Positions 1-6,266 are shown, counted from the first letter of the stretch. The stretch is DNA of 7,507 nt from CAZCBJ01 sp964496705 (GCA_964496705.1 CAZCBJ010000198.1:1-7507); one strand, 5' to 3'. Notes: generated from the letters alone by a model not told the origin. Program-made: numbers and translations.

Positions 1-79
1 CACCCCGAAGCGATCGCGAAGCATCCCTGCGGGAAGGGACTGTCCGCGCTTGGATAGCTAAACTTTGTTGACACAATAC

Positions 80-199
80 TCAGAGCATCAGATAGGTGGC
101 CAGCACCGAGACATCCATCAGGGCATGCACGACCGCAAAATAGGGCAGCAGGCTGGAGCGGGAGATCAGCATGAGCCAGGGCAGCGGTTTTTTGTTCAT
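80..199 (-). CDS. Small hydrophobic ORF, possible membrane peptide or gene remnant
   Basis: This 39-codon frame starts with ATG and ends with TGA. The peptide begins MNKKPLPWLMLISRSSLL and is hydrophobic for nearly all of its length, with one plausible membrane helix from about residue 7 to 38 interrupted by Arg14, Pro19 and His25. The ribosome binding site is weak: only AGG about nine bases upstream. I do not recognise a family. The start (basic residues, then Pro-Trp-Leu, then a Ser-Arg-Ser turn) could equally be the first transmembrane segment of a longer membrane protein that has since been truncated. It lies downstream of the ECF operon on the same strand, about 160 bases after the last ATPase stop codon. 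Whether it is expressed is uncertain. Confidence 0.3.
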   Translation of the reverse strand: MNKKPLPWLMLISRSSLLPYFAVVHALMDVSVLATYLML

Positions 200-288
200 G
201 AACAATGCCTGTGTAATTTTTAAGATAGGGGATAACCTGTATACAGATGGTCATCACCCTTCAAGTTAATCATAACCAGATCCTAAAG

Positions 289-318
289 AAAACTACCCCA
301 TCTACGGTGTGGTTTTTT
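289..318. terminator. Weak terminator-like hairpin between the ECF operon and the small ORF
   Basis: The arms are 289-299 and 306-316, around a six-base loop. Read on the plus strand they pair with one G-T wobble and one mismatch and are followed by a short T run. Read on the minus strand, the direction of the ECF operon, there are two mismatches and the trailing sequence is TTTTCTTT. It sits about 45 bases past the stop codon of the last ECF ATPase gene, which is where an operon terminator would be expected. The stem is imperfect, so this is only a candidate. Confidence 0.3.
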
Positions 319-362
319 GTTCTCCCAATGGACAGGCAGTGAATCGGCCTGATAAATATTTA

Positions 363-1175
363 TTATTTTCCAGACTTGTCCGCAACAAAGCCGTCCAGCA
401 ACTCACCAGAGTTGCAGACAATCTCCTGCAGTCCCAGCGCCAGACCCAGGCGGGTGAGCTGCGGCTGTTCCACGTAAGTGCCAGCCAGGATGTCAGCCTC
501 GGCTAGCCCCGCGCGCATGGGTGCGTCCAGCACCACCCGACCCTGCGCCAGCGCCACCAACCGGTTGAAATTCTCGGCGCAAAAATCGATGTCGTGGGTG
601 ATGGTGATCACCGTCTTGCCCTGCAGGTTGAGGGTGTGAATGATCTGGCTGATGCGCGCCACGCTGACTGCGTCCTGCCCGGTGGTCGGCTCGTCGAAAA
701 TGACAATGGGCGTGTCCATGGCGATGATGGAGGCCAGCGCCACCAGCTTTCGCCAGGAAGGCGAAAGATCGTAGGGATTTTCTTCGGTAAACGGGCTGAT
801 CTCGGCGAGCTGCATGGCCCACTCGACCAACATTTGCACCCTTTCGGCGGAGTAGCCCAGGTTCTTCGGCCCAAAAGCCACCTCCTGCCCCACCGTGGCG
901 CAGAACAACTGCTCATCCGGATTCTGAAACACATACCCCACCCCGCTGGCCAGCGAGGAGACCGGCGTGGTGCGCGTGTCCCATTCGCCAACCCGCACGC
1001 TGCCCGCGGTGGGTTTCAACAGACCGTTGAAATGCTTGACCAGCGTGGTCTTGCCGGCGCCGTTCTGCCCGACGATGGCCACCCGCTCGCCGGGCTGTAT
1101 GACCAGGTCCACCCCGCGCAGCGCCTCCACCCCGCCTTCGTAGCTGAACGCCAGTTGGCTGACCTCAATCCGCAC
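363..1175 (-). CDS. ecfA: ECF transporter ATPase with degenerate ABC signature
   Basis: This is one of two ATP-hydrolysing subunits of an energy-coupling factor (ECF) vitamin or small-molecule importer. It would sit on the cytoplasmic face of the membrane with the other ATPase and EcfT. The 270-residue protein shows Walker A GQNGAGKT (36-43), a Q-loop with VFQNPDEQLF (82-91), Walker B IVIFDEP (157-163), a D-loop GQD (166-168) and the switch His194 in TITHD. The ABC signature, normally LSGGQ or a close variant, reads LSPSWRK (137-143), so both glycines are gone. The gene starts with GTG at 1175. GGAGG at 1182-1186, six bases upstream, supports that start, which overlaps the end of the neighbouring ATPase gene by 11 bases. 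Family assignment is firm; which of EcfA1 or EcfA2 it corresponds to is not decided. Confidence 0.93.
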   Translation of the reverse strand: MRIEVSQLAFSYEGGVEALRGVDLVIQPGERVAIVGQNGAGKTTLVKHFNGLLKPTAGSVRVGEWDTRTTPVSSLASGVGYVFQNPDEQLFCATVGQEVAFGPKNLGYSAERVQMLVEWAMQLAEISPFTEENPYDLSPSWRKLVALASIIAMDTPIVIFDEPTTGQDAVSVARISQIIHTLNLQGKTVITITHDIDFCAENFNRLVALAQGRVVLDAPMRAGLAEADILAGTYVEQPQLTRLGLALGLQEIVCNSGELLDGFVADKSGK

Positions 1176-2022
1176 GGCGCACCTCCCCGAAGAAGGCTTC
1201 GGCTTCTTCCAACGTCAGCGGCAGGCGCTCCCCGCCCGGGTGCAGGCCGCGCTCCACCGCCAGGCGGGCCGCCGCGGTGTAGCGTGAGATGCCCCCGCCG
1301 CGCTGGGCGAAAAGCGGCGAAGTCAGCACCTCCGCCGGGCTGCCCTCGAGCAATATCTGCCCCTCGTGCAGAGCGATCACCCGGTCGGCAAATTCAGCCA
1401 CCTTTTCCACCTTGTGTTCCACCATCAGGATGGTCATCCCCTGACCCGCCATGGCGCGGATGACCTGAAACACCTCGCGCGTTCCGATCGGGTCAAGCTG
1501 CGCGGTGGGCTCGTCCAGCACCAACACACGCGGGCGCATGACCAGGATCGAAGCCAGCGCCACCCGCTGCTGCTGCCCGCCGGACAACCCATACGGCGAG
1601 CGTTCCTTCAGGTTGCTGATACCGGTCAGCGCCATGACCTCTTCGATGCGCGCGATCATCTCGGCGCGCGGCAGTCCCAAGTTCTCCAGGCCAAAGGCGA
1701 TTTCTTCGTACACAGTGAACTTGGAACCCGAAATCTGGTTAAAGGGATTCTGGAAGACCAGCCCGACATGCAGCACCATTTCGTTCAGGTTGGATTGCAG
1801 CGAGTCGATCCCATCCACGTGGATTGAGCCGCTCAGATGGCCTTTGAAAAAATGGGGGATGAAGCCCGCCACGCTGTAACACAGGCTGGATTTGCCGGCG
1901 CCGTTGGGACCGACCACCGCCACGAACTCGCCCTCCTCCACGCGCAGCGATACGCCCTGAAGCGCGGGCGACTTTCCGGTGGGGTACTGGTAGGTCAGGT
2001 TCTGGACATCTATGATAGCCAT
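1165..2022 (-). CDS. ecfA: ECF transporter ATPase with canonical motifs
   Basis: This is the second ATPase of the ECF importer, expected to pair with the ATPase encoded just downstream. All ABC motifs are intact in its 285 residues: Walker A GPNGAGKS (38-45), Q-loop FQNPFNQ (90-96), signature LSGGQ (146-150), Walker B VLVLDEP (166-172) and switch His203 in VEHK. The Q-loop text FQNPFNQISG and the following FTVYEEIAFGLENLG are typical of the cobalt/ECF ATPase group. The C-terminal 60 or so residues form the usual extension after the nucleotide-binding fold. The gene overlaps ecfT by 13 bases upstream and the other ATPase by 11 bases downstream, so the three are very likely translated in a coupled way. 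GGTGA lies a few bases before the ATG. Asymmetry with its partner is discussed in the findings. Confidence 0.95.
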   Translation of the reverse strand: MAIIDVQNLTYQYPTGKSPALQGVSLRVEEGEFVAVVGPNGAGKSSLCYSVAGFIPHFFKGHLSGSIHVDGIDSLQSNLNEMVLHVGLVFQNPFNQISGSKFTVYEEIAFGLENLGLPRAEMIARIEEVMALTGISNLKERSPYGLSGGQQQRVALASILVMRPRVLVLDEPTAQLDPIGTREVFQVIRAMAGQGMTILMVEHKVEKVAEFADRVIALHEGQILLEGSPAEVLTSPLFAQRGGGISRYTAAARLAVERGLHPGGERLPLTLEEAEAFFGEVRRAD

Positions 2023-2789
2023 ATTTTCACCCCGATGGCAATCAGTATGAGCAGCAGCAGGAACCAGCGCAGCGCGCGCTCCTGCTTGGTATCGGTGATC
2101 TCGATCAGGCTGGACTTGACATGCGGCGCATTGAAGGCGCGCGCTTCGATGGCGATGGCGCGCTCCTCAATGTCCACCAGCGAGCCGAACACCAGCGGAC
2201 TGACCAGCGGCAGCAGCGCGCCTGCGCGGCGCAAGAGGCTGCCTTCGGTTTTCAACCCACGCGAACGCTGTGCATCCATGATCGTGTTGGCTTTGGATTC
2301 CATCTGCGGGATGATCTGCAGCGTGGTGGTGATGATGTACGACAAAGCCGGGGGCAGCCCACGGCGGGTCAGGTCGCTCATCAATAGGCTGGGATGGGTG
2401 GTGAGCAGCAGCACCAGGAAAGCCGAGACCATCACCAGGATGCGCGTCCCGGTCAGGAAAGCGAACTGCACACCCTCCAGTTTGACCGAAAAAATCCAAA
2501 AACTGAGCAGCACCGTCTTCCCACCGGGGTAGAACAGGCTCTGCATCACGAAGAGGAAAACGAACAGCGGCAGCAAAAGGTTGAGCGTGGTGCGCATGAA
2601 CTCGCGTCCCACCCGCCCCACATAGCTGAGCGGGATGAGCAGCACCAGGAAGATCAGGCTGGGCAGCCAGTTCCACAGGCTGGTGAAAGCCACGATGATG
2701 CAGGCAAACACCAATGTCAGCTTGGTCAGCGGATTCAGACGGTGAATCGGGCTTTGCCGGGGGAGGTAGAAGGATAAGCGGTTTCGCAT
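2010..2789 (-). CDS. ecfT: ECF transporter transmembrane coupling subunit EcfT
   Basis: EcfT is the membrane scaffold that transmits ATPase movements to the substrate-binding S component. The 259-residue protein opens with the family-typical pattern of a short amphipathic stretch followed by SPIHRLNPLTKL. Hydrophobic helices then cover roughly residues 25-60, 70-90, 105-130 and a final one near 240-258. The two short arginine motifs of the cytoplasmic coupling helices appear as AQRSRGL and, about 45 residues later, IEARAFN. Usual EcfT motifs are of the ARG/ARS type, so the second is slightly divergent. The ATG at 2789 has no obvious Shine-Dalgarno sequence. A 201-base gap containing a large hairpin separates it from the S-component gene upstream, unlike the tight overlaps downstream, so ecfT may have separate expression control. 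Confidence 0.9.
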   Translation of the reverse strand: MRNRLSFYLPRQSPIHRLNPLTKLTLVFACIIVAFTSLWNWLPSLIFLVLLIPLSYVGRVGREFMRTTLNLLLPLFVFLFVMQSLFYPGGKTVLLSFWIFSVKLEGVQFAFLTGTRILVMVSAFLVLLLTTHPSLLMSDLTRRGLPPALSYIITTTLQIIPQMESKANTIMDAQRSRGLKTEGSLLRRAGALLPLVSPLVFGSLVDIEERAIAIEARAFNAPHVKSSLIEITDTKQERALRWFLLLLILIAIGVKIWLS

Positions 2790-2816
2790 CGGTTTGAACA
2801 GTCGTTAGGAAAGATA

Positions 2817-2926
2817 GAGGCCCTTCGCCCCTGCAAGGCTCAGGGAATCAGTTATTCCATGAATCCCTGAGTGCAGCGAAGGGTCTCTCATCATGCATCT
2901 GATGATCTGGGCGTAGCGAAGGGTCT
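2817..2926. repeat. Inverted/direct repeat cluster forming a long imperfect hairpin
   Basis: In the ecfS-ecfT gap, 2817-2828 pairs with 2876-2887 over 12 bp (one G-T wobble). TGCA at 2832-2835 then pairs with 2872-2875, and CTCAGGGA at 2839-2846 pairs with TCCCTGAG at 2864-2871, with two 3-base bulges on the left arm. The right arm ends in AGCGAAGGGTCT (2875-2886), which is repeated directly at 2915-2926. Between these copies sits a smaller hairpin, TCATCA/TGATGA (2888-2893 and 2900-2905). So one unit of about 25 bases occurs in three copies, two inverted and one direct but partial. There is no T run, so it is not a standard terminator. It may be a dispersed intergenic repeat, and once transcribed it could alter the ratio of S component to EcfT message. 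Confidence 0.75.
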
Positions 2927-2990
2927 GAATTGCCGCCGTCAGTCAACACCTCAGGCTGCAACGCAGCCCATTCCGCGCAGCATGCCCGGG

Positions 2991-3683
2991 TTACCCCAGG
3001 ATTGCCACCAACACCGTTGCGGCGATGATCACCAAAACCACCGCGACCGCCACCGCGATGATCAACTGGGTGGAGCGCTTGCCCTTCTCGCGGCCGACAT
3101 TCTCATGGCGCGGGAAGCGGGTGATGTAGCGCAGCGAAAGGCCCTGGATGATGGCGTAAGCCACCATGGCGGTGGTGACCTTGTCCACCGGCTCCACCAG
3201 GAAGTTGGTGCTGAGCACTGCTTCGATCATACCCCGCCCGGTTTGCAGCAGGAAGGCGGTGATAAAGCTGGAACCGCTGGCAGTGATGCCGCCGTAGAGC
3301 AGCACGGCGATCGGGGTGGAGACAATCGCGGCGGTGATGGCGATCAACACACCGGAAATGATCACCTTCCACCAGGTCTTGAACAGCCCCGCCACCGCGC
3401 ACCAACCCGCCACAAACCCGATGAACAGCGCCACAGGGAACCAGGGGAAGGCATTCGGGTCAATGAGCAAGCCCCAGATGATGTTGGACAGTGTGCCGGT
3501 CAATGCGCCCGCCCACGGCCCAGCCAGCACCGCCACCAGCACGGTGCCGATTGAGTCCAGGTAGACCGGCAGGCGAAGCACGAGCACGATTTGCCCGATG
3601 ACGATGTTGATCGCGATGGCCACCGGGATCAAGACCAGCGTCATGGTGGTGAAATCCTTCTTGATTGAATTCCAGAATTTCAT
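2991..3683 (-). CDS. ECF transporter substrate-binding S component, substrate unknown
   Basis: This is a predicted integral membrane protein that would bind the substrate and dock on EcfT. The start is placed at the ATG at 3683 because AAGGAG precedes it by about six bases; an ATG further upstream at 3722 would add 13 charged residues and lacks support. The 230-residue product has about six hydrophobic segments in its first 175 residues. The stretch LPVYLDSIGT (38-47) followed by GPWAGALTG is a pattern I associate with ECF S components. After a basic cytoplasmic loop (about 180-205) it carries one more helix, about 207-230, beyond the usual six. It follows the nucleoside hydrolase by 40 bases and precedes ecfT, so a nucleoside, nucleobase or ribose-related ligand is plausible by context. 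I cannot name the substrate from sequence. Confidence 0.82.
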   Translation of the reverse strand: MKFWNSIKKDFTTMTLVLIPVAIAINIVIGQIVLVLRLPVYLDSIGTVLVAVLAGPWAGALTGTLSNIIWGLLIDPNAFPWFPVALFIGFVAGWCAVAGLFKTWWKVIISGVLIAITAAIVSTPIAVLLYGGITASGSSFITAFLLQTGRGMIEAVLSTNFLVEPVDKVTTAMVAYAIIQGLSLRYITRFPRHENVGREKGKRSTQLIIAVAVAVVLVIIAATVLVAILG

Positions 3684-3688
3684 TCTTT

Positions 3689-3694
3689 TCTCCT
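3689..3694 (-). promoter_or_regulatory. Strong Shine-Dalgarno site that fixes the S-component start
   Basis: AAGGAG on the minus strand lies about six bases before the ATG at 3683. It favours the 230-residue product over a longer version that starts at 3722, only two bases from the end of the nucleoside hydrolase gene. Confidence 0.75.
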
Positions 3695-3723
3695 TATATT
3701 TTTTATTTTTGGGTAGGACCAAT

Positions 3724-4680
3724 TTATTTAACCATCAGGCGCCGGCAAAGTTTCGCCATGCGCTCGACGAATAAATCAAGAAATGCCTGTGAATCCACCG
3801 ACAGGGCGACCTTCATATTGGCCGGTTGTTTATTCATGCGGTAAAAATCAGCAAAAGTCTTGCCCATCGAGACCCCGCCCGAAATGTCCACATCCACGAA
3901 CAATTCGCGAGTCTCCACCAGCCCCGGCGCAAAGGCCAGCGCCAACGCCAGCGGATCGTTGATCACGCAGCCCTCCACCTGCTGGTATTCGTCGTGGAAT
4001 TCCATGTAGAAACGCGTCGCATCGGCAATGAATTGGGCCACCGGCGAGCCAATCGCCAGCAGCCGATCAACATGCGCGCGGGTGAACACGCATTGGTAGG
4101 TCACGTCCAGCGGTACCAGCGTGGTCGGGATGCCGGCATGGAAGACGATGTGCGCGGCATGCGGGTCGCACCAAATGTTGAACTCGGCCAGGGGGGTGGT
4201 GTTGCCGCCGACATTGATTGCCCCGCCCATGATGATCAGCTCAGGGATGGCAGCGGCAAGGCGCGGCTCCAGGCGCAGTGCCATTGCCAGGTTGGTCAGC
4301 GGCCCCAGCGCCACCACGCTGATCTCGCCCGGCTCGGCCAGGATGCGCTCGATGAGAAAATCGGCGGCGCGAAGGGGAGCCTCAGCGCGTTGGGTGGGCG
4401 GCAGCACGGCGTAGCCCAGCCCGGTGGGGCCGTGCGTCTCAGCCGCCACCACCAGCGGCTGCACCAACGGGCGCTCCGCCCCGCGCACAACCGGCAGCGG
4501 CCCGGCTTGCGCCAGGTCGAGGATACGGCGCGCATTCCAGCTGGCATCCTGGGCGGTGCAATTGCCGGGGACGATGGTGATGCCTTCCACGCTGACCTCC
4601 GGCGAGGCAAAAGCCAGGAGGAAAGCCAGCGCGTCGTCGATGCCTGGGTCAGTATCAATGAGGATGCGTTTTGGGAACAT
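3724..4680 (-). CDS. Inosine-uridine-type nucleoside hydrolase
   Basis: The enzyme hydrolyses the N-glycosidic bond of ribonucleosides to give free base and ribose, in the cytoplasm, with a bound calcium ion. The 318-residue length fits the family. The calcium and catalytic motif DTDPGIDDA is at residues 9-17. The central block has GPLTNLA (126-132) and IIMGGAI (149-155), and ribose-contact residues appear in AEFNIWCDP (165-173). The late motif reads INDPLAL, with Asp242 the expected calcium ligand. The preceding residue is Asn241, where Crithidia-type inosine-uridine hydrolases have a catalytic His, so base preference may differ. It starts four bases after the stop of the upstream PPC gene and lies 40 bases before the S component, consistent with one operon. 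The family is clear; the exact substrate is not. Confidence 0.93.
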   Translation of the reverse strand: MFPKRILIDTDPGIDDALAFLLAFASPEVSVEGITIVPGNCTAQDASWNARRILDLAQAGPLPVVRGAERPLVQPLVVAAETHGPTGLGYAVLPPTQRAEAPLRAADFLIERILAEPGEISVVALGPLTNLAMALRLEPRLAAAIPELIIMGGAINVGGNTTPLAEFNIWCDPHAAHIVFHAGIPTTLVPLDVTYQCVFTRAHVDRLLAIGSPVAQFIADATRFYMEFHDEYQQVEGCVINDPLALALAFAPGLVETRELFVDVDISGGVSMGKTFADFYRMNKQPANMKVALSVDSQAFLDLFVERMAKLCRRLMVK

Positions 4681-4684
4681 TGGG

Positions 4685-5087
4685 TTATTCGTCTTTGATC
4701 ATCAGCTCATCAAACGTGGTGAGGGGATCCATCGGGCGGGTGAAACGCAGCGTCGGGAGGACAGCCACCACAATCTCGGCGGTGGTGTAGATGATGCAGC
4801 CTGGCAGCAAATGCCCGCCCAGGGTTTTGCCACTGGAATCCGATATGGAGAGGACAATGCGAGCCATGGATAGACAGGGTGCCCACCAGCGAGACGATCT
4901 CAAACGGGCCGGTGAAATGGCTGGCCTCCGCCTGATCGGCCAGTCGGAGCGACGCCTGGCGCAGACTGCCCACACAGGTCAACACACAACCGGCCTGTAC
5001 ATTGTGCTGCTGGACAAATTCCTGCAAATCCAACGCGAGATCTCGACCAGGATAAAGACGTAAAGCCAGCGGCTGCATACTGCTCAT
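4685..5087 (-). pseudogene. PPC/DUF296-domain protein with one frame break
   Basis: Two overlapping frames together give one PPC (plant and prokaryote conserved, DUF296) domain of about 134 residues. The first runs from ATG 5087 to about 4857 and carries LTCVGSL (36-42) and GPFEIVSLVGTLS (60-72). The second continues from about 4855 with LSISDSSGKTLGGHLLPGC and TTAEIVV, ending at TAA 4685. At the junction the minus strand reads CAT, one extra T, then GTC, so about two bases are missing or one is surplus relative to homologues with a GSHLH-type motif. Bacterial PPC proteins are small oligomers of unclear function, and the plant versions are linked to DNA-binding AT-hooks. There is no strong ribosome binding site; an ATG at 5078 is an alternative start. 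Both halves look well conserved, so a sequencing error is as likely as true gene decay. Confidence 0.8.
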
Positions 5088-5307
5088 TTTATTTTAATTC
5101 ACGATTTTGGTCAATTATTTATTCATTCAGACAACGTATCTGCCCCATTCCTGGTGGGTTTGGACAAAAGAGCAAGCTCGGAGCAAGATGAGTTAGCGAC
5201 AACAAATCCTCCTCGAGAGCTTGCCATGTCCATTGTCATCTTACAACTGCCAGAAGTCAAGATTACACAGCCCAAACGACCGACACGATGTCTACACTCC
5301 TGTATCG
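5088..5307. other. Divergent intergenic region, no gene recognised
   Basis: This stretch is AT-richer than its neighbours. Frames through it give no recognisable domain and lack ribosome binding sites. It should contain the promoter of the minus-strand operon, because it lies just upstream of the first gene, but I could not identify a convincing pair of -35 and -10 boxes. The recognisable acyltransferase sequence to the right begins abruptly at its edge. Confidence 0.5.
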
Positions 5308-5514
5308 CCAATCATCAACCAGCCGCAGACGGGCATCCTCAGCACCGGCACGCTGCAGAAACGCCCGCTGGTGATCACCGACGCAATGGGCAACGACGCC
5401 ATCGCCATCCGCTCGATGATCTATCTCTCGTTTGTCTTTGACCATCGCATCCTGGACGGCGCCGCAGCGGACGGATTCCTGAGTGCGGTCAAACGAAACC
5501 TGGAAAACATCTGA
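5308..5514 (+). pseudogene. C-terminal fragment of a 2-oxoacid dehydrogenase E2 acyltransferase
   Basis: About 68 codons match the end of the catalytic domain of dihydrolipoamide acyltransferases (the E2 of pyruvate, 2-oxoglutarate or branched-chain dehydrogenase complexes). The match begins with SPIINQPQTGILSTG, runs through DAIAIRSMIYLS, reaches the active-site block DHRILDG (5440-5460) and ends with FLSAVKRNLENI and TGA. An intact E2 has roughly 400 residues with lipoyl, E1/E3-binding and about 230-residue catalytic domains. All of that is missing here except the last third of the catalytic domain. The open frame extends back to an ATG at 5221, but the added 29 residues show no similarity to E2 and have no ribosome binding site. 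No E1 or E3 gene is nearby. It is most likely a relic of a deletion or rearrangement, or an assembly join. Confidence 0.8.
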
Positions 5515-5595
5515 ACACACCCTCTTCCCATCTGAGTTTATGAAAAGAGGTGACGGCGCATACAGATTAATTCCCAATCTCGCCAACTTAACCAA

Positions 5596-5624
5596 TTGCA
5601 CAACGATTGTACATGTGTTATTAT
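5596..5624 (+). promoter_or_regulatory. Sigma70-like promoter for the LysM/DAK2-like pair
   Basis: A TTGCAC -35 box (5596-5601) and a TATTAT -10 box (5619-5624) are separated by exactly 17 bases. Transcription would start near 5631, leaving an untranslated leader of about 57 bases before the LysM-protein start codon. The region is AT-rich and sits between the E2 relic and the gene pair, as expected. Confidence 0.55.
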
Positions 5625-5675
5625 CATAAAAGGGTCGAGGTTAAATCCCCATAATCATTTATGACAATTTAATAC

Positions 5676-5680
5676 GGAGG
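5676..5680 (+). promoter_or_regulatory. Ribosome binding site of the LysM protein gene
   Basis: A perfect GGAGG lies seven bases before the ATG at 5688 and fixes that start. Confidence 0.8.
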
Positions 5681-5687
5681 AAAAGAA

Positions 5688-6266
5688 ATGGCTGAGACAC
5701 CCAAGAAAAAAGGTTTGTTTGACAAAGTGGTCGATGCCTTGACCGACCGCGACGAGAAGGCCGCCGCCGCTGAAGCCGAAGCCAAGAAGAAGGCTGAAGC
5801 CGAAGCTGCTGCCAAGGCTGCCGCAGACAAAGCTGCTGCAGAGAAGAAAGCCGCCGAGGAGAAGCTTGCTGCTGAGAAAAAAGCCGCTGCTGAAGCCGAG
5901 GCCAAGAAGAAGGCCGAGCTCGAGGCCGCCGCCAAAGCCGCCCAGGCTGAAGCCAGCCGCCGCGCCCAAGAAGCCCAGCAAAAAGCCAGAGAAGTTGCTG
6001 CAAAAGCCGAAGCTGAAGCCGCCGCCAAGGCAGCCGCTGAAAAAGCCGAAGCCGAGCGTCTGGCCAAAATCCTCAAAATGCACACCATCCAGCCCGGCGA
6101 AACGCTCAGCCACCTGGCGCTGCATTTTTACGGCTTTGCCACCCCCGAATATTGGAACCTGATCATCGATGCCAACAAAGACACCATCGGCAGCGAAGTC
6201 AGGGACTACGCCCCCGGCAAGACCATCATCATCCCCAAGCTTCCGGATCACATGAAGAAGAAATAA
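5688..6266 (+). CDS. Coiled-coil protein with C-terminal LysM domain
   Basis: The 192-residue protein has three parts. A short basic head (MAETPKKKGLFDKVVDAL, 1-18) leads into a long Ala/Lys/Glu-rich helix, about 24-128, resembling the TolA stalk. A single LysM domain follows at 132-184, with HTIQPGETLSHLALHFYG at its start and PGKTIIIPKLP at its end. LysM domains bind N-acetylglucosamine polymers such as peptidoglycan, but there is no signal peptide or membrane helix, so the protein is probably cytoplasmic, as in the E. coli BON-LysM protein Kbp. Within the stalk, residues 26-45 are repeated almost exactly at 66-85. A well-placed GGAGG and promoter precede the gene. The next gene begins three bases after its stop codon, so the two are likely co-translated. 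The LysM call is strong; the role is unknown. Confidence 0.88.
   Translation: MAETPKKKGLFDKVVDALTDRDEKAAAAEAEAKKKAEAEAAAKAAADKAAAEKKAAEEKLAAEKKAAAEAEAKKKAELEAAAKAAQAEASRRAQEAQQKAREVAAKAEAEAAAKAAAEKAEAERLAKILKMHTIQPGETLSHLALHFYGFATPEYWNLIIDANKDTIGSEVRDYAPGKTIIIPKLPDHMKKK
5763..5942 (+). repeat. Internal 120-bp-period repeat in the coiled-coil stalk
   Basis: Codons 26-45 and 66-85 of the LysM protein encode near-identical 20-residue blocks (AAAEAEAKKKAE followed by A or L, then EAAAKAA), a spacing of 40 codons. The two copies differ mainly at third codon positions. This points to an old internal duplication or to convergent low-complexity coding. Confidence 0.7.

Noticed and set aside
6..40. 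GCGAAGC and TCCCTGCGGGA pattern at the left edge as another dispersed repeat
   Set aside because: Similarity to the repeat cluster at 2817-2926 is only partial and the window edge prevents seeing its full extent.
237..246. Perfect 10-bp palindrome CTGTATACAG as a possible operator
   Set aside because: It is short, has no second copy in the window and does not extend into its flanks, so chance is a sufficient explanation.
594..1463. Long open frame on the plus strand opposite the ECF ATPases
   Set aside because: Its product is rich in Arg, Pro, Gly and His with no domain, and it lies entirely opposite two clearly recognised ATPase genes.
3826..4698. Long plus-strand open frame opposite the nucleoside hydrolase
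   Set aside because: It is antisense to a conserved enzyme gene in GC-rich sequence; its composition is low-quality (many His, Arg, Gln) and there is no ribosome binding site.
5123..5311. 62-codon minus-strand frame upstream of the PPC gene
   Set aside because: It has no ribosome binding site, no recognisable domain, and composition typical of a chance frame in intergenic DNA.
5522..5556. CCTCTT/AAGAGG inverted repeat after the E2 relic as a terminator
   Set aside because: The stem is short with a bulge and a long loop, and no T run follows.
5655..6251. Minus-strand open frame giving a Gly/Phe/Leu-rich protein opposite the LysM gene
   Set aside because: It is the complement of the repetitive Ala/Lys/Glu codons of the stalk; the repetitive composition is an artefact of that.
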